Source: Neobacillus sp. YX16 (GTDB taxonomy: Bacteria > Bacillota > Bacilli > Bacillales > Cytobacillaceae). Taken from it: a stretch of DNA of 64,000 nt. A program made the position numbers and the translations under genes. The notes below the pieces were generated by a model that searched no databases, was not told where the DNA came from, and was given only the letters and a program-made list of their open reading frames with translations. The stretch's first letter is position 1. Each line of letters starts with the position of its first letter. The stretch is from the NCBI RefSeq assembly GCF_030123505.1, contig NZ_CP126115.1:3920001-3984000 (forward strand), read 5' to 3'. Below, piece after piece: positions 35,232-44,537 of this stretch.

Positions 35232-35918
35232 TTAAACATTGAATCGATACCCTGCCCCCCAAACCGTTTCTAGGTATTTCGGATGTGCAGGATCCTTTTC
35301 AATTTTCCCGCGTATTTTTCTGATATGAACAGTCACTGTTGAAACATCTGCTGCCATTTCATAGCCCCAAATATTTTCATAAAGCTGTTCTTTGTTCAAT
35401 ACTTGATTCGGGTGATTCACAAGAAAGACCAACAGATCAAATTCCTTTGTTGTGAACGATGTGTCCTCTCCGTTTATATAAACTTTGCGTGCTGACTTAT
35501 CGATCGTAATCTCTTTAACCTTGATCGTATTTGATTTTGACTGACTTCCTGCTAATCGTTCATACCGCTCTATATGCGCTTTCACCCTAGCTACCAACTC
35601 GCTTGGACTAAAAGGTTTGGTAATGTAATCATCGGCCCCTAAGCCGAGACCTCGAATTTTATCGATATCCTCTTTTTTCGCGGAAACAAACAAAATCGGA
35701 ATATTTTTAACTTGGCGTACTTGTTTACATATCTCAAACCCATTTACCCCTGGGAGCATGATGTCCAAAATAATTAAATCATAATCATTATGAAGCGCCA
35801 GTTGGAGTCCTGAATCACCACTATGTTCTACATCAACATGAAACTGATTAATTTCTAAATAATCTCTTTGCAATTCTGCGATACTCACTTCATCTTCAAT
35901 CAATAATATCTTTTTCAT
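35232..35918 (-). CDS. OmpR-family response regulator
   Basis: 228 aa. Receiver domain (1-118) with the acidic pocket ED near the start, phosphorylated Asp in LIILDIMLPGVNG and Lys in ITKPFSP; then an OmpR winged helix (about 130-228) ending TVWGAGYRFNV. It acts with the kinase encoded 2 nt upstream. The sequence is close in style to the YclJ/VanR group. Targets are not evident, but the two lipoproteins downstream are possible members of its regulon. Confidence 0.9.
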   Translation of the reverse strand: MKKILLIEDEVSIAELQRDYLEINQFHVDVEHSGDSGLQLALHNDYDLIILDIMLPGVNGFEICKQVRQVKNIPILFVSAKKEDIDKIRGLGLGADDYITKPFSPSELVARVKAHIERYERLAGSQSKSNTIKVKEITIDKSARKVYINGEDTSFTTKEFDLLVFLVNHPNQVLNKEQLYENIWGYEMAADVSTVTVHIRKIRGKIEKDPAHPKYLETVWGAGYRFNV

Positions 35919-35920
35919 CC

Positions 35921-37363
35921 TTACACACCTTTCTTCAAAGAAAAGAAAACACTTGTACCTTTGCCTTTCTCACTCGTTGCCCAAATCTCCCCACCGTGCT
36001 CTTCGATAATGTGTTTGGAAATGGCCAGCCCTAATCCACTTCCACCAGTCTGGGAATTTCTAGACTTTTCAGCTCGGTAAAAGCGATTAAAAATGTATGG
36101 CAACGCAGAAGGTTCTATGCCATAACCATTATCAGATACTTCTACGATTACATCAAATGGTCCTTCATGCAGACTAATAGAAATGTACTTATCATCTTTA
36201 TTCATATACTTAACGCAATTGTTAATGAGATTTACTAAAACACGTTTTATCTTCTCTCGGTCAGCCGTAACGTATATAGGGTGATTCATTGGATGATGGT
36301 GAATCTGTATCCCTTTTTGAATTAAATCTAGATGAAGTTTTTCTACATAATCTCGTAAATATTCAACTAGTTCGATCGTTTCAAATGTGAATGACTCTTT
36401 CTTTAAATCAAGTTTTGAAAATAAAAACAGTTCATCGATCAATGAATCCATATCTCTTGCTTTTACGTGAATGGTTGTTAAATACTTCTCCATTTTCTCT
36501 CGTGTGTTGGCCACCCCGTCTTTAATCCCCTCAACATAGCCAATTATGGAAGTAATCGGTGTCTTAAGATCATGTGAAATATTAGAAAGAAGTTCTTTTC
36601 GATTTTCTTCATATTGAATCTGGAGCGTTATAGACTCCTTTAGTTTAACTCTCATTTCTTCAAAGGTTTTATTTAATTGTCCGATTTCGTCATTTGAAGT
36701 CGTTATGATTTCGAAATTTAAATCTCCTGATTTAATCCGTTCAGCCCCTTCTTTTAAAACGGAGATCGGCTTGATAATGCTTCTTGACACCAAATAGTTT
36801 AATAATCCAATAATCATGATAAACAGAAGCAGCAAAAGACCTAATAAAATGGGAAACAGCTCTTGAATCAATTGGGCATTTGAGCTTACCTTCCTCAATA
36901 CAAAAATACTTCCTTTACTTTTATCTGAAAAATAAAAATCAAACTTCACATACGTGAAAAAGAATTCATTGATTTTAATGGAGTCCCTCGTATTAATATT
37001 CGATTCTTCAAACTTAGGAAGTGACGTAACCAATGCCTGTTTATCTAAAGTGGAAGTCGCGTACTCAATGTTCTTATCTTTTCTAACGACAATTTTGATA
37101 TCTTGATGTTCAATCTTCTTCAGTTGTCCATTATTTAATAGCTGCTCAGAGTTATTTTTTGCCAATAGCTTCAAATCTAGAAATACGCTTTCTTCTACAG
37201 CAGTCAAAGGTTTTTGAAGATATGATTTTTTGTAAAATTTCTCTATAGAATTTACATCGCCTGTTATTGTAAAAATAAGTAAATAACCAGCAGCTAAGAA
37301 TAAAGTGATAGAAAACACGATTACTCCCACGTAGGACAACAGAAATCTCATTTTAATGGACAA
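35921..37363 (-). CDS. Sensor histidine kinase, HAMP type
   Basis: 480 aa. Two membrane helices (about 10-32 and 165-190) bracket an extracellular sensor of about 130 residues, then HAMP, a HisKA dimer helix with NISHDLKTPITSI (phosphorylated His), and an HATPase with NLINNCVKY, DNGYGIE and GGSGLGLAI. It is the partner of the regulator gene 2 nt downstream. The start is TTG at 37363: GGAGGTG lies 6 nt before it, while the longer in-frame ATG at 37387 would put that sequence inside the gene. The signal sensed is unknown. Confidence 0.9.
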   Translation of the reverse strand: MSIKMRFLLSYVGVIVFSITLFLAAGYLLIFTITGDVNSIEKFYKKSYLQKPLTAVEESVFLDLKLLAKNNSEQLLNNGQLKKIEHQDIKIVVRKDKNIEYATSTLDKQALVTSLPKFEESNINTRDSIKINEFFFTYVKFDFYFSDKSKGSIFVLRKVSSNAQLIQELFPILLGLLLLLFIMIIGLLNYLVSRSIIKPISVLKEGAERIKSGDLNFEIITTSNDEIGQLNKTFEEMRVKLKESITLQIQYEENRKELLSNISHDLKTPITSIIGYVEGIKDGVANTREKMEKYLTTIHVKARDMDSLIDELFLFSKLDLKKESFTFETIELVEYLRDYVEKLHLDLIQKGIQIHHHPMNHPIYVTADREKIKRVLVNLINNCVKYMNKDDKYISISLHEGPFDVIVEVSDNGYGIEPSALPYIFNRFYRAEKSRNSQTGGSGLGLAISKHIIEEHGGEIWATSEKGKGTSVFFSLKKGV

Positions 37364-37558
37364 ATAATCACCTCCGATTAATCCCACTCTAATCTTTAAA
37401 AATAACTAAGAAAACCATATCATACAATTCTTAAAATTTTCGAAAATATAAATGAAAAAAACTAAAACATCAACCAAAATACTACAAGTTTTTTATTTAT
37501 TTATGTGTGCGATTTTAGACTTATATCCCAAGTAATCGCTTTTATTGTAACAAAAAAA

Positions 37559-37590
37559 AGCATACCAATTCTTTTGTGAATTGATATGCT
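37559..37590 (-). terminator. Terminator of the ccpN-ppsR-ppdK operon
   Basis: AGCATATCAATTC/GAATTGGTATGCT on the minus strand with a short loop, followed by TTTTTTTG. Confidence 0.85.
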
Positions 37591-37664
37591 AATTAATTTC
37601 CTAACTATTTGTTTCTCAAGATAAACGGAACTACTTCACCTTAGAGGACGTCCTCACACAAAAT

Positions 37665-40340
37665 TTATGCAGTTGTATAAACTTCTTTTTTATTGGAATC
37701 ATGGCGAATCGTTGCTTGTGCAGCCGCTAATCTTGCCAACGGCACACGGTAAGGTGAACAGCTTACATAATCAAGTCCAGTTTTGTAGCAGAAATCAATG
37801 GACGTTTTTTCGCCGCCATGTTCACCACAGATTCCTGTTTTTAACGTAGGCTTTGTTTCACGACCAAGTCTTACTCCCATTTCTACTAATCTACCAACAC
37901 CATCTTGATCAAGGACAGCAAACGGATTTTCTGGCAAAACCTTATTTTCAATATAATTCTGAAGGAATTTCCCTTCCGCATCGTCACGGCTATATCCGAA
38001 TGTTGTTTGTGTTAAATCGTTCGTGCCAAAAGAGAAGAAATCTGCTTCTTGTGCAATTTGGTCAGCCGTAATCGCCGCACGTGGAATTTCAATCATCGTT
38101 CCAATTGTATACTCAAATTGCTTTCCTGTTTCTTCCTGTACCTTTTCAGCAGCATCGATCACTAGCTGGCGCATTTGTTTCAACTCATTAACATGACCAA
38201 CAAGTGGAATCATGATTTCAGGCTCGACTTCCATCCCTCTGTCTGCAAGCTTAGCCGCAGCATAGAAAATTGCCTTTGCCTGCATTTCGTAAATTTCCGG
38301 ATAAACCATTCCGAGACGACAGCCGCGGTGTCCGAGCATTGGATTATATTCATCTAATTGGCGAACCTTTTTCAATAGCAACTCTTTATTCTTCAGCTCA
38401 GGAGAGGAAGGATCCAGAATTTGCAGCTTCGTCACTTCGACTAACAGCTCTTCCTTATCTGGTAAGAATTCATGTAAAGGCGGGTCCAATAAACGAATTG
38501 TAACCGGGTATCCCTGCATTGCTACAAAGATTCCTTCAAAATCGCCCTGCTGCATTGGCAGCAATTCAGCAAGTGCGTCCTTACGCTCGCTGTATGTTTC
38601 AGCTAGAATCATTTTTTGAACGATTGGAATACGTTTCAAGTCCATAAACATATGCTCTGTACGGCACAATCCAATACCACCGGCACCAAATTCAAAGGCT
38701 TTTTGTGCATCTTCAGGATTATCAGCATTTGCACGAACCCCAATTTTTCGTTCTTGGTCAGCCCAAGCAAGTAAAAGCTGGAATTCATCTGAAAGCTCTG
38801 GTTCAATCATTGGAATTTCTCCGAGCATGATTTCTCCTGTTGAACCATCAATCGTGATTACATCACCGTAGTTGATAACCTTCTCGTCCACTTTAAATTG
38901 TTTTGCTTTTACATCAATTTTTAGAGCATCACATCCGCAAATACATGCTTTACCCATACCGCGCGCAACAACGGCAGCGTGACTTGTCATACCACCTCGG
39001 CTGGTAAGGATTGCTTGAGCTGCAACAATTCCGTGAATATCATCAGGCGTTGTTTCTGGACGAACAAGAATAACCTTTTTACCAGCATTCCCTAATTCCT
39101 CAGCTTCGTCTGCATCAAAAACAACTTGACCAGTAGCCGCACCTGGTGATGCTGGGAGACCTTTTGCTAATAAAGTACGCTCATACTTATCATCTATTCG
39201 GCGATGAAGCAGCTGATTTAATTGATCTGGATCGACACGAAGTAAGGCTGTCTTCTTATCAATAATTCCTTCTTCCACCATTTCAACCGCAATCCGAATT
39301 GCAGCTTGTGCTGTCCGCTTACCATTCCGCGTTTGAAGAATAAACAATTGCCCGCGTTCGACTGTAAATTCAATATCCTGCATTTCTTGATAATGCTGCT
39401 CCAAACGTTTACATGTTTCGGAAAATTGTTTAAAAACCGCAGGCATCTCATCTTTTAAGGTTTGAATTGGCTGGGGTGTACGAATTCCTGCTACTACATC
39501 TTCACCCTGTGCATTAATTAAGTATTCACCGTAAAGAACGTGTTCTCCAGTAGAAGGATTCCGAGTAAAGGCCACACCAGTTCCTGAATCATTGCCCATG
39601 TTACCGAATACCATGCTTTGAATATTGACAGCCGTTCCAAGGTGATCCGGAATTTTGTTCAAGCGGCGGTAGACGATTGCACGCTGATTATTCCAAGAAT
39701 CAAACACTGCGTTGATGGCAAGAAATAGCTGTTCCTTCGGATCCTGCGGGAAGTCTTTTCTTGTATGTTTTTTAACAATCCCTTTATACCCTTCGATTAC
39801 CTCTTTCCAGTCCTCTGCAGTCATTTCTGGATCTGCGCTATATCCCTTTTCCTCGCGTGTTTCTTCTAATAATTGTTCAAAATAATACGTATTAATATCA
39901 AGAACAACATTACTGAACATTTGAATGAAACGGCGGTAAGAATCATAGGCAAAACGAGGATTATTCGTTAATTTTCCCATTCCAATAACGGTTTCATCAT
40001 TCATTCCAAGATTTAATACGGTGTCCATCATCCCTGGCATTGAAAATACAGAACCTGAACGGACAGAAACAAGTAACGGATTTTCCGGGTCACCTAGTTT
40101 TTTCCCCATTTTTTCCTCTAGGGTGTTTAGTGCTCCCAATACTTGGCTTTCAACGAGCGATGGAATCATTTTTCCTGCATCATAATAGGCATTACAAGCT
40201 TGGGTCGAAATCGTAAAGCCATAAGGAACTGGCAGTCCAATCCGCGTCATTTCGGCTAGGTTTGCCCCTTTTCCTCCAAGCGTTTCCTTCATATTTCCAT
40301 TTCCTTCATGAAACAAGTAAACGAATTTATCCATCATCAT
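37665..40340 (-). CDS. ppdK: Pyruvate, phosphate dikinase
   Basis: 891 aa. It interconverts pyruvate, ATP and Pi with PEP, AMP and PPi. The N-terminal ATP-grasp part holds KGANLAEM and SVRSGSVFSMPGMMDTVLN; the central swivel has TSRGGMTSHAAVVARGMG, with the catalytic His and the Thr next to it that the regulatory protein modifies; the C-terminal PEP barrel has GIGLCRTEHMF and ends GICGEHGG. Length is typical. Three ATGs start the gene behind AGAGAGGAG, and the start overlaps the ppsR stop, so the two are coupled. Control by CcpN suggests a gluconeogenic use. Confidence 0.95.
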   Translation of the reverse strand: MMMDKFVYLFHEGNGNMKETLGGKGANLAEMTRIGLPVPYGFTISTQACNAYYDAGKMIPSLVESQVLGALNTLEEKMGKKLGDPENPLLVSVRSGSVFSMPGMMDTVLNLGMNDETVIGMGKLTNNPRFAYDSYRRFIQMFSNVVLDINTYYFEQLLEETREEKGYSADPEMTAEDWKEVIEGYKGIVKKHTRKDFPQDPKEQLFLAINAVFDSWNNQRAIVYRRLNKIPDHLGTAVNIQSMVFGNMGNDSGTGVAFTRNPSTGEHVLYGEYLINAQGEDVVAGIRTPQPIQTLKDEMPAVFKQFSETCKRLEQHYQEMQDIEFTVERGQLFILQTRNGKRTAQAAIRIAVEMVEEGIIDKKTALLRVDPDQLNQLLHRRIDDKYERTLLAKGLPASPGAATGQVVFDADEAEELGNAGKKVILVRPETTPDDIHGIVAAQAILTSRGGMTSHAAVVARGMGKACICGCDALKIDVKAKQFKVDEKVINYGDVITIDGSTGEIMLGEIPMIEPELSDEFQLLLAWADQERKIGVRANADNPEDAQKAFEFGAGGIGLCRTEHMFMDLKRIPIVQKMILAETYSERKDALAELLPMQQGDFEGIFVAMQGYPVTIRLLDPPLHEFLPDKEELLVEVTKLQILDPSSPELKNKELLLKKVRQLDEYNPMLGHRGCRLGMVYPEIYEMQAKAIFYAAAKLADRGMEVEPEIMIPLVGHVNELKQMRQLVIDAAEKVQEETGKQFEYTIGTMIEIPRAAITADQIAQEADFFSFGTNDLTQTTFGYSRDDAEGKFLQNYIENKVLPENPFAVLDQDGVGRLVEMGVRLGRETKPTLKTGICGEHGGEKTSIDFCYKTGLDYVSCSPYRVPLARLAAAQATIRHDSNKKEVYTTA

Positions 40341-41164
40341 AAGCTCCTCTCTTTTTTTAACACTTCTAAAATTAGTCCTGCTGTTTCCTCAATTGCTTTA
40401 TTTGAAACATTGATAATCGGACAGCCTACTCGCTTCATAATTTTTTCAGCATAATCCAGTTCATCAAGTATTCTTTCGAAGCTTGCGTAACTTGCTTTAG
40501 ACCCTAACCCTAAAGCTTTTAGCCTTTCAACACGAATTTCGTTTAATTTATTGGGAGAGATAATTAATCCAATACAATTCTTTCTCGGAATCTCGAACAA
40601 TTCCTCTGGTGCTGGAACCTCCGGAACTAACGGTACGTTGGCAACCTTAAAGCGTTTATGAGCTAAATACATCGATAATGGTGTCTTTGAGGTTCTTGAA
40701 ACACCGATTAAGACTATATCTGCCTTGAGAATTCCTCGAGGATCACGCCCATCATCATATTTAACCGCAAATTCGATGGCTTCTATTTTTCTAAAATACT
40801 CTTCATCTAGTTTTCTCATTAAGCCTGGCTGATGATGAGGCGTTTTATTAAAGCTAGTGGTGAAGGCATTCATCAATGGACTAAGCAAGTCCACTGCCAT
40901 AATGTTTTCTTCTGCAGCACGACGATCTAAATATTCCTTTAACACTGGAATGACAATCGTATAGGCAATGATTGACTTTCCTTTTTTTGCTATTATAAGG
41001 ACATCTTCAATGTCTTCGAGGTCCTCCACATAGGAATTGCGTCGAATCTCTACATTTCCACCGTTAAATTGTGTTGCTACCGCTTTTACAACAAACTCAG
41101 CTGTTTCCCCAACAGAGTCCGAAACCACATAGACTACTTCCTTCTCTACAAAAATCGCTGCCAC
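40337..41164 (-). CDS. ppsR: PPDK regulatory protein (bifunctional kinase/pyrophosphorylase, DUF299)
   Basis: 275 aa. It switches PPDK off by ADP-dependent phosphorylation of the active-site Thr and on by Pi-dependent removal. The family landmarks are VVYVVSDSVGETAE at the start, the P-loop-like IGVSRTSKTPLSMYLA, VANVPLVPE and GLIISPNKL. In B. subtilis the relative is YqfL, downstream of ccpN in the same way. The GTG start at 41164 has AAAGGGGA very close to it, so the precise start is uncertain. The next gene is its substrate enzyme, overlapping by 4 nt. Confidence 0.9.
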   Translation of the reverse strand: MAAIFVEKEVVYVVSDSVGETAEFVVKAVATQFNGGNVEIRRNSYVEDLEDIEDVLIIAKKGKSIIAYTIVIPVLKEYLDRRAAEENIMAVDLLSPLMNAFTTSFNKTPHHQPGLMRKLDEEYFRKIEAIEFAVKYDDGRDPRGILKADIVLIGVSRTSKTPLSMYLAHKRFKVANVPLVPEVPAPEELFEIPRKNCIGLIISPNKLNEIRVERLKALGLGSKASYASFERILDELDYAEKIMKRVGCPIINVSNKAIEETAGLILEVLKKERSL

Positions 41165-41170
41165 TCCCCT

Positions 41171-41812
41171 TTATACCGAATTTCGATCCATTATTTCTAG
41201 GTATGCTCGTGTGATGGTTGTTTTCGTAATCCGGCCGACAAGTAAATATGTATGGTTTCCCGGATTGATTTCTTTCACTACAGGTAAGGAGTCAATGTGA
41301 TTGGTAATCATTTTTTTAGCAGCTTCTAACAATGTTTCCTCAGGTGTGATTGTGATAATGTTAGGCATTCTGGTCATAATGACGTTACAGGGTAATTCTT
41401 GCAAATCTTTATTGCCGATGGCTGTTCTCAGTAAATCTTTCCTAGAAATTACACCAGCTAAAAAGCCATTACTATCTACCGCATAAAGAGTACCAACATC
41501 TTCCAAAAACAGTTGTACAATCGCATCATACACAGATGTGGATTTTTCCACAACGATTGGAAGAGCTTTAAAATCTGCCACTTTTTTGTGGAGAAATTTT
41601 TCTGCCTGATGCTTTACCTCTTGGTTATGATTAAAAAAATAACCAACTCGAGGTCTGGCATCCAAATTACCAGCCATTGTTAAAATAGCTAAGTCTGGTC
41701 TTAATGCTGCTCTTGTTAAGGAAAGCTTTTCTGCAATTTGCTGCCCCGTAATGGGTCCACTTTCCTTCACAATCTTTAGAATTTCATCTTGGCGTTTCGA
41801 CAGTTTAATCAC
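41171..41812 (-). CDS. ccpN: CcpN repressor (HTH plus CBS pair)
   Basis: 213 aa. An N-terminal winged HTH (residues 1-65, KRQDEILKIVKESGPITGQQ) is followed by two CBS domains (about 75-210, VIMTRMPNIITITPEETLLE) that sense nucleotides. In B. subtilis CcpN represses gapB and pckA during growth on glucose. It heads the operon with ppsR 6 nt downstream. Two sequences fitting the known CcpN box TRTGHYATAYW lie between its promoter and the GTG start, so self-repression is likely. Confidence 0.9.
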   Translation of the reverse strand: MIKLSKRQDEILKIVKESGPITGQQIAEKLSLTRAALRPDLAILTMAGNLDARPRVGYFFNHNQEVKHQAEKFLHKKVADFKALPIVVEKSTSVYDAIVQLFLEDVGTLYAVDSNGFLAGVISRKDLLRTAIGNKDLQELPCNVIMTRMPNIITITPEETLLEAAKKMITNHIDSLPVVKEINPGNHTYLLVGRITKTTITRAYLEIMDRNSV

Positions 41813-41835
41813 ATTGACCCCCTTTTCAGTTTAAT

Positions 41836-41875
41836 TATGTTATATTTTTTGATAAAAATATAAATGTGCTATACT
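41836..41875. promoter_or_regulatory. Two CcpN boxes
   Basis: TATGTTATATT at 41836-41846 and TGTGCTATACT at 41865-41875 both fit the CcpN consensus TRTGHYATAYW at every position, 29 nt apart. They lie just downstream of the -10 of the minus-strand promoter, around the expected transcript start, a position for repression. Confidence 0.7.
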
Positions 41876-41878
41876 TAT

Positions 41879-41907
41879 TGTATATTTAGTATATTACATT
41901 TAAACAA
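41879..41907 (-). promoter_or_regulatory. Promoter of the ccpN operon
   Basis: TTGTTT (41902-41907) and TATACA (41879-41884) on the minus strand, spacer 17 bp. Confidence 0.65.
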
Positions 41908-41969
41908 TAAGTGAAACAGTTTATTGCACATATTTTTGACAAATTTTCTTCCTCTTCAAAAAAAAAAAA

Positions 41970-41999
41970 AAGAATCCTACCGCAGGAGATAGGATTCTT
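41970..41999 (-). terminator. Terminator of the glycosylase gene
   Basis: AAGAATCCTA/TAGGATTCTT stem, 10-nt loop, followed on the minus strand by a long T run. Confidence 0.9.
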
Positions 42000-42000
42000 A

Positions 42001-42810
42001 CTATTTTTGACAGTTGGGACAGAAATAGGTTTTACGAGATGAAATCATTTCTTTAATAATAGTGCCCCCGCATCGATTACAATTCTCTCCTTCTCGGTCA
42101 TACACAAGACAGAGATTATTATAGCCCCCTGTTAAATTGTCCCCTTGGAAAAAGGGATTTTCCATGTATCCACCATGCTTTAAAGCATCTAGGAGCACAT
42201 GCTTCATCGACTGGTAAAGTTGATTTCGTTCAGGCTCACCTATATCCTCTATACTCCGTTTTGTTTTAATTCCAGCATGATAACAAATTTCATCGGAGTA
42301 ACAATTTCCAATCCCTGCTATAAACTCCTGATCGAGAAGTTTTGTTTTTATTTTCCCACGTCTGTCACTTAGTAGTTTTAAAAAATCCTGCAAAGTGAAC
42401 TGAGGCTCTAATGGCTCCGGACCCAAAGAAGATAATTCTTTTTTAACATCCTGTTCATTATATAAATGCAAATAACCCAATCGCAATCCAATAAAATAAA
42501 CATGGTGTTTTCCAAAAGATAACCGAACCTGTATCGTTCTTTCCGGTTTGTCATCCTCTTTCCCAAAATACATCCAGCCGCCAAGCATTAAATGCAACAG
42601 AAGGACTTGCCCGTTTTCTAAATGAAATAATAAATGCTTTCCTCTTCGATTGACTGTCATGACCTTCTGATTTGTGACACTATTAATAAAGAGTGTTGGG
42701 TTCAAATTAACCGATTTCTCTCGATTGATTTGTACCTGAGAAATGGTTTTACCCGCTATTTTTTGATTTAATAATCTTCGGTAATTTTCCATCTCTGGAA
42801 GTTCAGGCAT
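42001..42810 (-). CDS. Fpg/Nei-family DNA glycosylase
   Basis: 269 aa base-excision repair enzyme. The mature N-terminus PELPEME has the catalytic Pro2 and Glu3; Lys in NRRGKHLLF is the usual wing Lys; the helix-two-turn-helix motif reads LLDQEFIAGIGNCYSDEICY; and the C-terminal zinc finger has CNRCGG...CPNC. Fpg removes 8-oxoguanine and Nei oxidised pyrimidines; the exact preference cannot be fixed by eye. It is monocistronic, downstream of two tRNA genes on the same strand but behind their terminator, and is not beside polA as the usual Bacillus mutM is, so it may be a second family member. Confidence 0.85.
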   Translation of the reverse strand: MPELPEMENYRRLLNQKIAGKTISQVQINREKSVNLNPTLFINSVTNQKVMTVNRRGKHLLFHLENGQVLLLHLMLGGWMYFGKEDDKPERTIQVRLSFGKHHVYFIGLRLGYLHLYNEQDVKKELSSLGPEPLEPQFTLQDFLKLLSDRRGKIKTKLLDQEFIAGIGNCYSDEICYHAGIKTKRSIEDIGEPERNQLYQSMKHVLLDALKHGGYMENPFFQGDNLTGGYNNLCLVYDREGENCNRCGGTIIKEMISSRKTYFCPNCQK

Positions 42811-42860
42811 CTATCTACTCCCCTTTACGGCTTTTTCATATCTTTTCCTCACAAACGCAA

Positions 42861-42890
42861 AAAAACCGAACATTTTAAAGTTCGGTTTTT
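42861..42890 (-). terminator. Terminator behind the tRNA genes
   Basis: AAAAACCGAAC/GTTCGGTTTTT stem with an 8-nt loop; on the minus strand it follows tRNA-Ile. Confidence 0.85.
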
Positions 42891-42908
42891 GTATCAATCA
42901 TTATTAAG

Positions 42909-42982
<74 letters not shown>

Positions 42983-42994
42983 ATTTAGAGTAAT

Positions 42995-43068
42995 TGGAGC
43001 GGGTGATGAGAATCGAACTCACAACATCAGCTTGGAAGGCTGAGGTTTTACCACTAAACTACACCCGC
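42995..43068 (-). tRNA. tRNA-Gly (TCC)
   Basis: A complete cloverleaf on the minus strand: acceptor GCGGGTG paired with CACCCGC, anticodon loop with TCC (CTTCCAA), T arm GTTCGATTC, and an encoded CCA. It is 12 nt upstream of tRNA-Ile and shares its terminator. Confidence 0.95.
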
Positions 43069-43129
43069 ATTTATAGTGCCCTACAAATAGTACATGAAAT
43101 ATTATAACACCCTGCAAATAAGTTGTAAA

Positions 43130-43405
43130 CTACTTTTTATCACCCTCAAGATGTTTAAGTTTTTTCAATAATTGTGCCGAGTCTTCAGCTGCAATAAATT
43201 CACCATTTACAATCGCATAAGGAGATATTTTGCATTCCTCACATCTACTTTGACAATGGTACTCTTTATATTCGATATTTTTTTTACCCAAAAAAGCACT
43301 GTATTCATGTTGAAGCTCATCGGGTAAAAAACGATTTAGATTTTTTTCACAGAAATCAACTTTTAATTTTTTTTCCTTCGTAAAAAGTTTTGTAATAAAG
43401 TTCAT
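43130..43405 (-). CDS. DUF1450 family protein
   Basis: 91 aa, small cytoplasmic protein with a Cys pattern DFCEKNLNRF...CQSRCEECKISPYAIVNGE, as in the DUF1450 (YuzB-like) group; a thioredoxin-like fold with metal-binding Cys is possible. Function unknown. An in-frame ATG 27 nt upstream has no ribosome binding site, while GGAG stands 11 nt before the ATG at 43405. It lies upstream of the tRNA pair on the same strand. Confidence 0.75.
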   Translation of the reverse strand: MNFITKLFTKEKKLKVDFCEKNLNRFLPDELQHEYSAFLGKKNIEYKEYHCQSRCEECKISPYAIVNGEFIAAEDSAQLLKKLKHLEGDKK

Positions 43406-43487
43406 ACGCTGCACATCTCCACTGCTAGTCATTTACATTAAGTATATCAATTTCACCTAAATTATTCTCCTAATATATATTACAAAG

Positions 43488-43522
43488 AGCAACCATTTCT
43501 AGTAGGGTTGCTCGATTTTTAA
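43488..43522 (-). terminator. Hairpin behind the fbpB-like gene
   Basis: GAGCAACC/GGTTGCTC stem with a 10-nt loop, with T-rich flanks on both strands, between the fbpB-like and DUF1450 genes. Confidence 0.6.
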
Positions 43523-43540
43523 CTGCTATATATGAATTTT

Positions 43541-43663
43541 TTATCTTTTTGAATGTTTTTTATCTATTTTCGCCTCAATTCTCTCCATTGCTTTTAGATC
43601 ACTTTTTAATTCCTGCTTATTATCATCTACTAATTTCTTAAAGCTTATATTGCGTTTTCTCAT
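43541..43663 (-). CDS. FbpB-like small basic protein
   Basis: 40 aa: MRKRNISFKKLVDDNKQELK followed by a helical tail rich in K and E. It resembles the Fur-regulated basic protein FbpB of B. subtilis, which helps small-RNA-based iron sparing. AAAGGTGGAG lies 6 nt before the ATG. I see no clear Fur box upstream, so regulation by iron is an inference from family likeness only. Confidence 0.6.
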   Translation of the reverse strand: MRKRNISFKKLVDDNKQELKSDLKAMERIEAKIDKKHSKR

Positions 43664-43877
43664 CTGTTTCTCCACCTTTCTTATGTTTCTATTATACAAA
43701 AAGTAGAAAGGTTAAAATCAACAGAAATATTACAATTTTTTGAACTTTTATGAATTTTTCTATTTTTTCAGCAAGGAATATCCCTTCACTACTTACTTAT
43801 GGTAAATATTGTTTATCTTGGTTAACTCATTTATAATTGAAACTATATCTGAATCACAAATTTTGGAGGAGAAAATT

Positions 43878-44249
43878 ATGAAACTAGGTGCATTTTCAGT
43901 TAGTTTAAATGTAAAGGACATTCATTTATCAAAATCATTCTATGAAAACTTAGGATTTCAAGCCTTTGGTGGAGATATTAATCAAAATTGGCTTATTATG
44001 AAAAATGAAAATTGCATCATCGGTCTATTTCAAGGCATGTTTGAAAAAAACATCCTAACTTTTAATCCAGGATGGAATGAAAATGCTGAAAATCTTGAAT
44101 CGTTTACGGACATTCGAGAAATTCAAAAGCAGCTTAAAGAAAAAGGAATAACAATGCATTCTGAAGCAGATGAATCAACCGAAGGACCAGCACATTTTAC
44201 GATTGAGGATCCAGATGGTAATCAGATTCTTATGGATCAACACAGATAA
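43878..44249 (+). CDS. VOC-family (glyoxalase/bleomycin-resistance fold) protein
   Basis: 123 aa with two beta-alpha-beta-beta-beta units: VSLNVKDIHLSKSFYENLGF at the start and HFTIEDPDGNQILMDQHR at the end, the latter carrying a Glu/Asp-type metal-site pattern. Substrate not predictable. An upstream frame extension was refused because GGAGGAG stands right before the ATG at 43878. It is followed by a terminator at 44379. Confidence 0.8.
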   Translation: MKLGAFSVSLNVKDIHLSKSFYENLGFQAFGGDINQNWLIMKNENCIIGLFQGMFEKNILTFNPGWNENAENLESFTDIREIQKQLKEKGITMHSEADESTEGPAHFTIEDPDGNQILMDQHR

Positions 44250-44378
44250 CAAAAAACATAACTCTCCAATGAAATACATACATCATCATAGTTAACCCTT
44301 TCCTTACAGAATCAAGATAAAACAATAAAGAATAATAAAAAACCGAGTAGGCTACTATTTTCACGGCTAACCAAAACA

Positions 44379-44408
44379 AAGCGTCTTCCAACGAGGAAGG
44401 CGCTTTTT
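44379..44408 (+). terminator. Terminator
   Basis: AAGCGTCTTCC/GGAAGGCGCTT, 5-nt loop, then TTT; one G-T pair. Confidence 0.8.
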
Positions 44409-44537
44409 CTAATTTAAGCTTGGATAGCACAATAAAGTAATTGAAAATATTTGTTTTAATAAGTATATTTGATAAAGTAATGAAAGTAACTGACAAGACT
44501 TGTTGTTAGCTGCTTTTGAGTGGAGGATTGGAGCATT

